From positions 1-14,604 of the forward strand of contig CAZGKE010000085.1 in the NCBI GenBank assembly GCA_964526035.1: a DNA stretch of 14,604 nt. The letters are read 5' to 3'. Within the stretch, counting starts at the first letter, position 1, and each line of letters starts with the position of its first letter. The translations under genes and the position numbers were made by a program. Below, one piece after another: positions 1 through 9,349 of this stretch. Origin of the DNA: DAOMOD01 sp964526035 (GTDB lineage: Bacteria > Pseudomonadota > Gammaproteobacteria > Xanthomonadales > BPKI01). Below the pieces are notes generated by a model. The model was not told the origin of the DNA and made no database searches. It saw nothing but the letters and a program-made list of their open reading frames with translations.

Positions 1-343
1 GGAGGCAGGATGCCGCAGGCTGGCCTGCTTGGTGAGGGATGGATCCCGAAACTAGCAGGGGCATCCCTCCCCGGGGCTAGAAGGTGCATAAACGGTGGGG
101 TTGTCACGGGGAGCCAGAAAAAGAAGCCCGTCAGCCGGCCTGGAGGGTGAGGCGGCGCGTCTACGAAGGCACTGCCTTCGTGCGCCGTCGAACGCCGGAG
201 GCAGGATGCCGCAGGCTGGCCTGCTTGGTGAGGGATGGATCCCGAAACTAGCAGGGGCATCCCTCCCCGGGGCTAGAAGGTGCATAAACGGTGGGGTTGT
301 CACGGGGAGCCAGAAAAAGAAGCCCGTCAGCCGGCCTGGAGGG
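1..343. repeat. Direct repeat array, 196-bp period, two copies
   Basis: Positions 1-147 and 197-343 are identical over 147 bases, separated by a 49-bp spacer. The left copy begins at the window edge, so the array may continue outside. Each copy has an internal inverted pair (gagggatg / catccctc) and a second short pair (ctagc / gctag). No convincing gene lies in 1-431. Minus-strand open frames through the repeat are low-complexity Pro/Arg/Ser-rich translations without a credible start or homology. After copy 2 the sequence is unique up to the phasin gene. No transposase or terminal inverted repeat is visible. It could be a dispersed intergenic repeat typical of this genome or a local duplication. 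Confidence 0.9.
154..186. repeat. Hairpin in the spacer between the two direct repeats
   Basis: A perfect 9-bp inverted repeat (acgaaggca / tgccttcgt) with one central base occupies 163-181. An outer ggcgc / gcgcc pair (154-158 and 182-186) flanks it, with a small unpaired bulge on the left. There is no T-run on either side, so it does not look like an intrinsic terminator. It may be part of the repeat unit or a REP-like palindrome. Confidence 0.6.
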
Positions 344-385
344 GAGGGATCTCTCGGCATTGAATGGCTGACGGGCTAGCCGTTG

Positions 386-406
386 CCCCGGCCGCATGGG
401 CCGGGG
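386..406 (-). terminator. Possible terminator of the phasin gene
   Basis: An 8-bp perfect GC stem (ccccggcc / ggccgggg, loop gcatg) lies 25 bases past the phasin stop codon, in the direction of phasin transcription. No U-run follows it on the minus strand, so intrinsic termination is uncertain. A separate 14-bp palindrome (gcgctgatcagcgc, 425-438) overlaps the phasin stop codon. Confidence 0.4.
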
Positions 407-431
407 ACTTGAGAAGTGCAGCGGGCGCTGA

Positions 432-944
432 TCAGCGCTTGCGCGCAGCCTTCTTGGTCGGAGCCTTCTTCGCAGGAGCCTTCTTTGCAGCCGCCTTTCT
501 GGTCGCTTTCCTGGCCGGAGCCTTGCGGGCCGGCTTGGACTTGCTGTCCATGTTGCGAATCGAGGAGTTCAGCTGATCGACGCGGTCGACCAGGTCCTGC
601 AGCTCGTCACGACCGGGCACGCCGAGGCGACCGAGGGCACGCTGCACGCGGTCCTCGAAAACCTTTTCCAGCTTGTCCCAGGTGTCGGTGGCGCGCTCGC
701 GCACCTGACCGACGGTGCTCTCCACGGCGCCGCGCAGCTCTTCAGCCTTGCCGGTGGCGATCTTGCGGGTCTTCTGCTCCAGGCTCATGCCTTCCTTGAC
801 CAGCGCCTCGAACAGTCTGGATCCCTCGTCCTGCGCCTTGGCGAAGGCGCCGAGGCCGGCCAGCCAGATCTGCTGCGCGGAATCCATGATGGAACCGGAC
901 TTGTTGCCGGCGGAGGCTTTCGCCTTGGCTTTGAGCTTGCTCAT
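432..944 (-). CDS. Phasin-family PHA granule-associated protein with histone-like C-terminal tail
   Basis: The 170-residue protein has a typical phasin amphipathic helical region (about residues 18-132, beginning IMDSAQQIWLAGLGAFAKAQ) and a basic tail (about 137-170) of Lys/Ala/Pro/Arg repeats such as KKAPAKKAPTKK. This two-part layout matches PhaF/PhaI-type granule proteins (TIGR01837 family): the helical part coats the polyhydroxyalkanoate granule, and in PhaF the tail binds DNA and helps granules segregate with the nucleoid. The start is supported by a strong Shine-Dalgarno stretch (gaggaggga) 8-9 bases upstream of ATG. The gene lies 115 bp downstream of a patatin-like gene on the same strand, with a possible promoter of its own in that gap. 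The family call is strong. DNA binding and nucleoid association by this tail are inferred from PhaF. No PHA synthase is visible nearby. Confidence 0.9.
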   Translation of the reverse strand: MSKLKAKAKASAGNKSGSIMDSAQQIWLAGLGAFAKAQDEGSRLFEALVKEGMSLEQKTRKIATGKAEELRGAVESTVGQVRERATDTWDKLEKVFEDRVQRALGRLGVPGRDELQDLVDRVDQLNSSIRNMDSKSKPARKAPARKATRKAAAKKAPAKKAPTKKAARKR

Positions 945-1034
945 GTGTCGTTCCCTCCTCAGGGTGTCTTGATGATTTTGTGGGTGCTTCCCGGGGGACT
1001 GCGCACCGCTTGCAGCTTCAGGCTAGGCGCGCCA

Positions 1035-1063
1035 ACTAGAATGTTCACACTACTTGTCTTCAA
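1035..1063 (-). promoter_or_regulatory. Possible sigma-70 promoter for the phasin gene
   Basis: Read on the minus strand, TTGAAG (1063-1058) and TCTAGT (1040-1035) are separated by 17 bases. Each matches four of six consensus positions. The -35 element overlaps the stop codon of the upstream patatin gene. A start near 1028 would give a leader of roughly 85 bases before the phasin ATG. This is a prediction from pattern only. Confidence 0.3.
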
Positions 1064-2292
1064 CGCGCGCCCGGTGATTTCAGCTTGCTGTCGAGGTCGC
1101 CCAGCGCACGACGCAGGCGCGCGGTGGTCTCGGTCGGTCGAGGGCGTTTGCCGGCAAGGCCGGCCATCAGACTGCGGCTGCTGTCGTTCACCACTTCGTC
1201 GCGCAGCCCGAGCCCATGGCGATGCAGGATGGGTTCGATCTCGGCGCGGCGCTCACGCAGGTCGGTGAGGGTGGCTTGATACGCGTGTTCGCACATGCGT
1301 TGCCGACTCGAGTAGCTGAACACGTTGGTGAAGAACATCTCGGCGTCGTCGGCGTTGGGCTCGAAGATGATGCGGTCCACGTTGGCATAGCTGGTGTCGT
1401 ACTTGGCCAGTCCGACCTGCATGCGCGACTGCAAAAGGGTGCGGAAGGTCTGCGAAAGCACGGCCGGCAGACCGCCGTCGGTGAGGCTGGTGGGCGACCG
1501 GTGCTGGCTCGCCCGCGAAAGGTTGGCGTCGAAGGGCACCAGCGGATTGAGGCCGAGCAGCAGGTCGACATCTTCGTCCATCGCCACCGAGGCATGCAGG
1601 GTGCGCCGCAGGGCGCCGTCGACATAGTTGCGGCCCTTGATCTGGACCGGAGGATAAAGGCCGGGCAATGCGGAGCTGGCCTGCACCGCGCGGGAGATCG
1701 GCACATCGTCGAAGCCCTCGGCGCCGAAGCGGGCGATGTCGCCGGTGTCGAGCTCCACGGCCACCACGTACAGCAACCTGTCGAGCTTGCGGAAGTCGTT
1801 GCTGCGACCGCGCCGCGAGAACACCTTCGCCAGGTAGGCTTCGATCGCGGCATTGTCGAAGATGCCGGTCGGCACCAGGGCACCGAAGCGACCGAGTATT
1901 TCGGATACGCGATGCTCGAATGGATGGTTGGCGATGTCACGCAGCCAGTCCAGCAGCACGCGCGGCACGCTTGCGGAGCGCTTGAAATACTCCGCGAATG
2001 CAGGTTTGACGAAAGACTCGGGGCGAAACACGGGTTCGTCCGGATCGCCGGTGATGAAGATCCGGCACATGTCCTCGGTGCTCATCCGATTGGCCAGGCC
2101 GGCGGCGATGAAGGCGCCGGAGCTGACGCCGACGTAGACATCCAGCGCGGTCGGATCAAGGCCCTCGACCGCCTCGTCGAGCGCACGCAGCGCGCCCAGT
2201 TCGTACATGCCGCCGATCGGACCTCCGCCGGCGACGGCAAGACCGATGCGTCTGCGTCGCGATCGCTTGTGCGCGTTGTGGACAAGGAGCAT
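1060..2292 (-). CDS. Patatin-like phospholipase
   Basis: The 410-residue protein shows the complete patatin hydrolase signature: a glycine-rich oxyanion loop GGGPIGG (residues 22-28), the nucleophile elbow GVSSG (55-59, Ser57) and the catalytic-dyad Asp in DGA (225-227). Patatin-like enzymes use a Ser-Asp dyad to hydrolyse acyl esters of lipids. No signal peptide is visible; the N-terminus is basic (HKRSRRRR), suggesting a cytoplasmic or peripheral membrane enzyme. The ATG at 2292 was chosen because GGAAGG sits 5 bases upstream; the open frame runs further 5' into the peroxiredoxin gene on the other strand, which cannot be coding on both strands. An in-frame ATG at 2322 is possible but lacks a good ribosome site. 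The C-terminal 150 residues are charged and helical-looking. The gene is upstream of and co-directional with the phasin gene. Whether the substrate is phospholipid, granule lipid or PHA cannot be told. Confidence 0.9.
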   Translation of the reverse strand: MLLVHNAHKRSRRRRIGLAVAGGGPIGGMYELGALRALDEAVEGLDPTALDVYVGVSSGAFIAAGLANRMSTEDMCRIFITGDPDEPVFRPESFVKPAFAEYFKRSASVPRVLLDWLRDIANHPFEHRVSEILGRFGALVPTGIFDNAAIEAYLAKVFSRRGRSNDFRKLDRLLYVVAVELDTGDIARFGAEGFDDVPISRAVQASSALPGLYPPVQIKGRNYVDGALRRTLHASVAMDEDVDLLLGLNPLVPFDANLSRASQHRSPTSLTDGGLPAVLSQTFRTLLQSRMQVGLAKYDTSYANVDRIIFEPNADDAEMFFTNVFSYSSRQRMCEHAYQATLTDLRERRAEIEPILHRHGLGLRDEVVNDSSRSLMAGLAGKRPRPTETTARLRRALGDLDSKLKSPGAR

Positions 2293-2400
2293 GGATGCCT
2301 TCCGGATGCGTACTGCTTTCATCTTATCGCGAAGCCGTGGAGCTTTCGCTCGACGCCGGTGGCGCGCAGAATATCGATCCAGCTCGAAAACGAATCGACC

Positions 2401-2856
2401 ATGACACTGCAAGGCAACAACGCTCCGGACTTCACCCTGGATGCCGACGACGGCAGCGCCTTCAGTCTCGCCGCTCACCGCGGCAAACGCCTGCTGCTGG
2501 TGTTCTATCCGGGCGACGACACTCCGGTATGCACGGCGCAGCTTTGCGATTACCGCGACGGCATCGAGGCGTTCGCCGGCCTCGGCGTGGAGGTGATCGG
2601 CATCAGCGGTGACGACGCCGAGTCGCACAAGCGCTTTCGCGCCAAGCACGATCTGCCGTTCGTACTGCTCAGCGATCCGGGCGGCAAGGTGGCCCGCAAG
2701 TACGGTGCCTGGGGTCTGATGGGAATGAAGCGCGCGGTGTTCCTGCTCGATGCCGCGGGCGTGGTGCGCTATGAGAAGGTCGAGGCCGTGGCCCTGTTCC
2801 GGCGCAGCCGCGAGGAGCTGATCGACGTCTGCCGGACTCTCGTTGACGAGGCATGA
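2401..2856 (+). CDS. bcp: Thiol peroxidase of the Bcp/PrxQ peroxiredoxin family
   Basis: The 151-residue protein is a complete one-domain peroxiredoxin. The active-site stretch PGDDTPVCTAQLCDYRD carries the peroxidatic Cys44 and a second Cys49 five residues later, the arrangement of E. coli Bcp (Cys45/Cys50) and plant PrxQ. Such enzymes reduce hydrogen peroxide and organic or lipid hydroperoxides with thioredoxin in the cytoplasm. PxxxTxxC is present in the form P-G-D-D-T-P-V-C. The ATG at 2401 gives the normal family length; no strong Shine-Dalgarno precedes it. The open frame extends far upstream, but that part is antisense to the patatin gene. The two genes diverge from a 108-bp gap (2293-2400) with no obvious promoter. 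The stop codon overlaps the next start (ATGA). Confidence 0.93.
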   Translation: MTLQGNNAPDFTLDADDGSAFSLAAHRGKRLLLVFYPGDDTPVCTAQLCDYRDGIEAFAGLGVEVIGISGDDAESHKRFRAKHDLPFVLLSDPGGKVARKYGAWGLMGMKRAVFLLDAAGVVRYEKVEAVALFRRSREELIDVCRTLVDEA

Positions 2857-3620
2857 AGGCTTCGGCGGAGAGGTTGTCGCGCTGGCTGCATGAGCTTCGC
2901 GCCCTGCGCGACGCCGACGAGCAGCCGCGCAACAAGTTGCCCGCACTGATACTGGTGCAGCGCTGGCAAAGCCGCAGGCTGGCCATGAGCTACGCCGATC
3001 TGGCGGAGCATCCGCGCTTCGCCTCCGCGACCCGCTTCTTTCTGGACGACCTGTACGGCGAGCATGACTTCTCGGCGCGCGATCATGCCATCGAGCGGGT
3101 CGCGCCGCTGCTGGTGCGGCTGCTGTCGGACGCGGTCATCACAACGGTCGCGGATGCGGTTGAAATCGGCGCGCTGTCGCATCGGCTGGATCTGGACATG
3201 GCCGAACACCTGCAGCCCGAGCTGGCCGCCGGCGCCGTGCTGGATACGGCCGCCTACGCTCGCGCCTATCGCGCAACCGGCAACCGCGCCGGCCGCGAGC
3301 GACAGGTCGAACTCATCGTGGTTCTCGGGCACGCGCTGGAAGGACACGTGAAGCGGCCGTGGGTCAGGCGTCTGCTGAGGCTGGCGCGCGGCCCGGCGCG
3401 CGGAGCGGGACTGGCCGAGCTGCAGGGCTTTCTCGAGCGCGGCTTCGAGGCCTTCCTGAGAATGGGTGAGGCGGTGCAGTTCCTCGACATCATCGAAGCG
3501 CGCGAACGCTCCGCCATGGAGGCGCTGTTCAACGACAGCGACGACCCCTTCGGCCTGGGCGACGCGGCGCCGCGTCTGCAGCTGGACGAATCGAGTCAGC
3601 CGAACGCTTCGTCCAGATAG
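2853..3620 (+). CDS. FFLEELY-motif protein of unknown function
   Basis: The 255-residue protein contains RFFLDDLYGEHDFSARD (from residue 61), which matches my recollection of a proteobacterial family named after the FFLEELY motif. The family has no known function. The sequence looks almost wholly alpha-helical, rich in Ala, Leu, Arg and Glu, with no signal peptide or membrane segment, so it is probably cytoplasmic. A region near residues 165-190 is strongly basic (KRPWVRRLLRLARG). The ATG overlaps the peroxiredoxin stop in an ATGA, implying translational coupling and shared expression. Its last 25 bases overlap the convergent PHA-system gene. The coding call is secure from length, coupling and codon bias. 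The family name is from memory and the role is unknown. Confidence 0.8.
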   Translation: MKASAERLSRWLHELRALRDADEQPRNKLPALILVQRWQSRRLAMSYADLAEHPRFASATRFFLDDLYGEHDFSARDHAIERVAPLLVRLLSDAVITTVADAVEIGALSHRLDLDMAEHLQPELAAGAVLDTAAYARAYRATGNRAGRERQVELIVVLGHALEGHVKRPWVRRLLRLARGPARGAGLAELQGFLERGFEAFLRMGEAVQFLDIIEARERSAMEALFNDSDDPFGLGDAAPRLQLDESSQPNASSR

Positions 3621-3871
3621 CGCTCGATTTCGCTTTCGATGACCGGCTTCAGGGCGAACAGCAGAAAGCTGACGTTCGCATCGATGCTCACCTCACCGCG
3701 CTTCAGCTCGATCTCGCCATGCACGCCTGGGCGCTCGAACATCAAGGTATTGCCCTCCCAGCCGTACTGGACATCAAAGCGCTTGGACATGTGTTCGGCG
3801 ACCGATTCGACGGCCTTGCGCGCGTCCTTCATCGGCTTGGAGTGCTTGCGGTTGACGGAGATATGCGACAT
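3596..3871 (-). CDS. Polyhydroxyalkanoic acid system family protein (PHA_gran_rgn type)
   Basis: This 91-residue protein resembles the small PHA-system proteins of TIGR02610/PF09650, found near PHA granule genes in many proteobacteria. Recognisable pieces are the N-terminal HISVNRKH, the DARKAVESVAEHMSKRFDV helix, the GWEGNTLMFERPGVHGEIEL strands, and the C-terminal ALKPVIESEIERYLDEAFG helix. The fold is probably a small alpha/beta domain; its biochemical role is not established. The family is thought to act in PHA granule organisation or regulation. The ATG at 3871 gives the usual family length; the ribosome site is weak. The 3' end overlaps the convergent FFLEELY-motif gene by 25 bp. It is the second PHA-related gene in the window, 2.7 kb from the phasin. 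Confidence 0.85.
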   Translation of the reverse strand: MSHISVNRKHSKPMKDARKAVESVAEHMSKRFDVQYGWEGNTLMFERPGVHGEIELKRGEVSIDANVSFLLFALKPVIESEIERYLDEAFG

Positions 3872-3944
3872 TGCTGGATCCGGATTGCTGGCAGGACCCT
3901 ATTCTGCCCTGCTTCACGGGATGCGCAATGACCTTGCGCCGGGC

Positions 3945-3974
3945 GTGAGAAATACCGTCCGGCCCTGCTAACAT
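3945..3974 (+). promoter_or_regulatory. Possible promoter of the cupredoxin-kinase-barrel-FHA operon
   Basis: GTGAGA (3945-3950) and TAACAT (3969-3974) are separated by 18 bases, and a TG one base upstream of the -10 gives an extended -10. Each hexamer matches four of six consensus positions. A transcription start near 3981 would leave a short leader containing the strong GGAGG ribosome site at 3993-3997. No operator palindrome was seen. Pattern-based only. Confidence 0.3.
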
Positions 3975-4001
3975 GCGGCATCCGATGCACCGGGAGGGGG
4001 A

Positions 4002-4632
4002 ATGCGCGGTCTCCTGATGGCCTACATGCTGGTCTGCGGTTCGGCGACGGCTGCCGAGATCGCCGGCGTCGTCAGCCTGTCCTCACAGGGGCGCGCGCTG
4101 CGCGCGGAGGAAGCACGTGAGGCCGTCGTGTATTTCCGGCCCACCACCGCGGTGGCTGTGGAGGCGGCAGCATCACCGGTGACGATGTCGATGGAGCGCA
4201 AGCAGTTCCAGCCGCGCGCGCTGCCGATCACGGTGGGGACCACGGTGAGTTTCCCCAACTTCGACCGCATCCTGCACAACGTGTTCTCGCCGTCCGGGGG
4301 CAACCGCTTCGATCTCGGGCTCTACGGCGAAAGCGAGGGCGAGACCCAGCTGTTCGACCAACCCGGCCTGGTGCGGGTGTACTGCAACGTTCACCAGGAC
4401 ATGGTCGGACATGTCCTGGTGCTCGACACCCCATATTTCACGCGCCCCGACGGCCAGGGCCGCTTCAGTCTGGAAGTGGCGGGCGAAGTCAGCGGAGAAC
4501 TGTTCGTCTGGCACGAACGCGCTTCACTGTGGCGGCAGTCTCTCGACGCGGAACCCGCCGATCCACTCAACATCGACTTGAACCTCAATCGCCCGCGGGT
4601 TCCCGCGCACACCAACAAGTTCGGTAGGCCCT

Positions 4633-4661
<29 letters not shown>
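4002..4661 (+). CDS. Exported cupredoxin-like (plastocyanin/methylamine-utilisation type) protein
   Basis: The 219-residue protein starts with a short signal peptide (MRGLLMAYMLVCGSATAA, likely cut near residue 18), placing it in the periplasm. After a region of predicted beta strands it carries a type 1 copper-site pattern: His92 in FDRILHNVFSPS, then Cys128, His131 and Met134 in RVYCNVHQDMVGHVLV. This matches the blue-copper-like proteins often annotated as methylamine utilisation protein or plastocyanin/azurin family. A further domain of about 60 residues follows (from TPYFTRPDGQGRFSL), resembling a carboxypeptidase-regulatory-like beta fold, and ends in a basic tail (GRPYGRAGRRAY). The start is supported by GGAGG four bases upstream of ATG. 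The 3' end overlaps the kinase gene by 29 bp. Copper binding and electron transfer or copper/redox sensing are inferences; no methylamine dehydrogenase genes are present. Confidence 0.87.
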
Positions 4662-7289
<2,628 letters not shown>

Positions 7290-7293
<4 letters not shown>

Positions 7294-8372
7294 GCATCCG
7301 GTTCGCCGCGGCCCTCCTGTTGTTGGCTCCGCTCGCGGCGGTGGCGTCCGATCCCTTCGACCCGATGGCCGAGGAACCGCCGCGCGTCTGGCGCCCGATC
7401 GCCGATCTGCTGCTGCGCGCCGACCACGTCTCCGGTCTGCCAGGCGGGCGCGACGACCTGGATCGGCAGCGCGCGCGCCTGCGCGCCGGGGTGCAGTGGA
7501 CATTCGCTTCAGGCAGCGAGGCCGCAGTCGTCCTGCGCGCTGCTGCCGGCACCGACAGCAACAGCCAGAATCGCGGCAATCTGGACAACGCGCGCAGCAA
7601 CGGTCTGTGGCTTGACCAGCTGTGGCTGAGGAAGCGCTTCGCCAGTGGGATTGAGGTCGAGGTGGGCAAGGCGCCGCTGCTGATGCGCACTTCGCCGCTG
7701 TGGTGGGACGAGGATTTGCGCCCTGCCGGTATCGGGCTCCTGCAGCGCTGGGCGCTCGGCGATTTCGACGAACTGAGCGTCTCCGCGGGCGCCTGGCGGG
7801 GCCAGCACCTGTACGGCGACCGCTCGCGCCTGCTGGGCGCGCAGCTGGTGTGGCGCACCCTCCAGGAGGGTCCGGTGGGCGTCGAGGTGGTCGCCGGTCT
7901 GCTTCGCTTCTCCGACATCGACACGCTTGCCCGAGAGGGCCTGGCGCGCGGCAACCGCGTGGCCCAGGGGCGCTACCTTTCAAGGTTCCGTTTGCTGCAC
8001 ACGGAAGTTGCGGCACAGTGGCGCATCGGCGAGTATCCAGCGGAGCTTCGGCTCGGCTGGGTGCGCAATATGGGGGCCGTGTCCAACGATGAGGACAGCG
8101 GCGCGCGCGCCAGCCTGGTGGTCGGTGACCGCAGGCAGCCGCGGCAATGGGAGGCGGGCATGGCGTGGCAGCGGTTCCAGCGCGACGCGGTGCTCGCTGC
8201 ATTCACCGACGACGACTGGTGGTTCCATACCGCGGCGCGCGGGTTCATGCCATGGGTCGGCTACGGTTTCGACGGGCACTGGAGCGTTCGCGTTGCCGGA
8301 TTCGAGGAGCGCCGCGACGATCTCGACCGCTCGACCCGCCGCTTGCTGCTGGACGTGGCCGCACAATGGTAG
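7290..8372 (+). CDS. Predicted outer-membrane beta-barrel protein of unknown function
   Basis: The 360-residue protein begins with a clear signal peptide (MSIRFAAALLLLAPLAAVAS). The rest shows many alternating-hydrophobicity strands rich in Trp, Tyr, Arg and Gly, for example LRAGVQWTFASGSEAAVVLR and WSVRVAGFEER. The protein ends in LLLDVAAQW, whose final aromatic residue is the usual signal for outer-membrane insertion. Paired strands with acidic and basic loops (SGLPGGRDDLDRQR near residues 48-61) fit a porin-like barrel of perhaps 14-18 strands. I do not recognise a named family. The ATG overlaps the kinase stop (ATGA), so the two are probably co-translated. It sits between a sensor kinase and a protein with FHA domains, so it may be an envelope component sensed by, or controlled through, that kinase. 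The barrel prediction is inference from sequence pattern. Confidence 0.78.
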
Positions 8373-8400
8373 ATTAGCGCATGACATGCGAGGCGAATGC

Positions 8401-9258
8401 ATGAGGTTGGGGTTCCCGGACAGCGAGGTGGGCGATCACATCGTCCAGGGCGGAGAGCTGCGTATCGGCAGTGCCGCGGACAATGATCTGGTACTCGATG
8501 TGCCCGGCGTTGAACCGCATCACGCTGCGCTCACCCTGGATACACGTGGCACCATTCTCTGGCTGCTCAGCGCCGAATCGGGCGCGTACGTGAACGCGCG
8601 ACCGGTTCGCGAGCGGGCAGTTTTGCGCCTTGGTGATTCGGTGTCGCTCGGCGAGGCGCGTTTCATTCTCAAACCCGACAGCGATTCGCAGGTGCTCGCC
8701 GAAAGCGGCGCCGATCTGCCGCAGCTCGACAGCGAGGGACTGGCGCAGCAGGCCGATGCGCCGGCGCGCGCAGTGCTGCGTGGTGTTTCCGGTCCGCTGT
8801 GCGGCCAGGGCGTACCGGTGCGCAATCGGATCGTCGTGGGCAGCGGCAGTGACTGCGCGGTCCGCATCGAAGACGATGGCCTGCCGGAGCAGGCCTGGGC
8901 CATCGAGAACGACGGCCGGCGTCTGGTGCTGCGCGCGCTGGATCCGTCTGCAAGGGCTCAGCTCAATGGTGTGGAGGTGGCCGATGCTGCGCTGCACCCG
9001 GGTGATCAGGTGGCCTTCGGTCAGGTGCGCTTTCTGGTCGAGGCACCCGGTCTTCCGCAGCGCGGTACTCCGGTGTCGGCGGGTTCACAGCGCGAAGCCC
9101 GCAACATCACCCAGACCATGCGGGCCGTGACGGTCGAAGATTCCGCAGGGCAGCCCGAGGCCGCTGCTCAATCCTCGAGCCTCAACGTCTGGCTGCTGAT
9201 CGGCGCTGCACTGTTGATCGCCGGTATCGTCGCCGGACTGATGCTCATCGAGTTCTGA
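8401..9258 (+). CDS. Tail-anchored protein with two degenerate FHA domains
   Basis: The 285-residue protein has two FHA-like domains: one at about 13-91 (LRIGSAADNDLVL ... VNARPV ... LRLGDSVSLGEARFIL) and one at about 135-214 (VVGSGSDCAVRI ... LNGVEV ... LHPGDQVAFGQVRFLV). A Thr-containing stretch (ITQTMRAVTVED, 236-247) and a single C-terminal membrane helix (262-283, ending LIEF) follow. It would sit in the inner membrane with its FHA domains in the cytoplasm. FHA domains bind phosphothreonine, often made by a neighbouring kinase, here encoded two genes upstream. In both domains the usual Arg after the first Gly is Ser (Gly23-Ser24, Gly147-Ser148) and the Ser-x-x-His pattern is missing, so binding may not depend on phosphate. 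ATG 8401 was chosen for the GAGG 7 bases upstream; ATG 8386 is possible. The gene starts 28 bp after the barrel gene. Confidence 0.87.
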   Translation: MRLGFPDSEVGDHIVQGGELRIGSAADNDLVLDVPGVEPHHAALTLDTRGTILWLLSAESGAYVNARPVRERAVLRLGDSVSLGEARFILKPDSDSQVLAESGADLPQLDSEGLAQQADAPARAVLRGVSGPLCGQGVPVRNRIVVGSGSDCAVRIEDDGLPEQAWAIENDGRRLVLRALDPSARAQLNGVEVADAALHPGDQVAFGQVRFLVEAPGLPQRGTPVSAGSQREARNITQTMRAVTVEDSAGQPEAAAQSSSLNVWLLIGAALLIAGIVAGLMLIEF

Positions 9259-9266
9259 GCGTTTTC

Positions 9267-9293
9267 CGGCGCTGAACGCGCCGCCCCTTTTTT
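9267..9293 (+). terminator. Probable terminator of the kinase/FHA operon
   Basis: A 6-bp stem (cggcgc / gcgccg, loop tgaac) ends 4 bases before a run of six T (9288-9293), 9 bases past the FHA gene stop. The stem is short and separated from the T-run by CCCC, so efficiency is uncertain. It separates the signalling operon from serC. Confidence 0.5.
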
Positions 9294-9349
9294 GCTGCAC
9301 TGCGGCATGCTAGCCTCCCGGCTTCGCTTGTCGAGCAGGTGGTGGAAGC

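Noticed and set aside
1216..2400. Plus-strand open frame upstream of and continuous with the peroxiredoxin frame
   Set aside because: It is antisense to the patatin-like gene, whose motifs are intact, and a peroxiredoxin of family length begins at the ATG at 2401.
2293..2946. Minus-strand 5' extension of the patatin frame into the peroxiredoxin and FFLEELY-motif genes
   Set aside because: It lies antisense to two well-supported plus-strand genes; the ATG at 2292 with GGAAGG upstream gives the expected patatin N-terminus.
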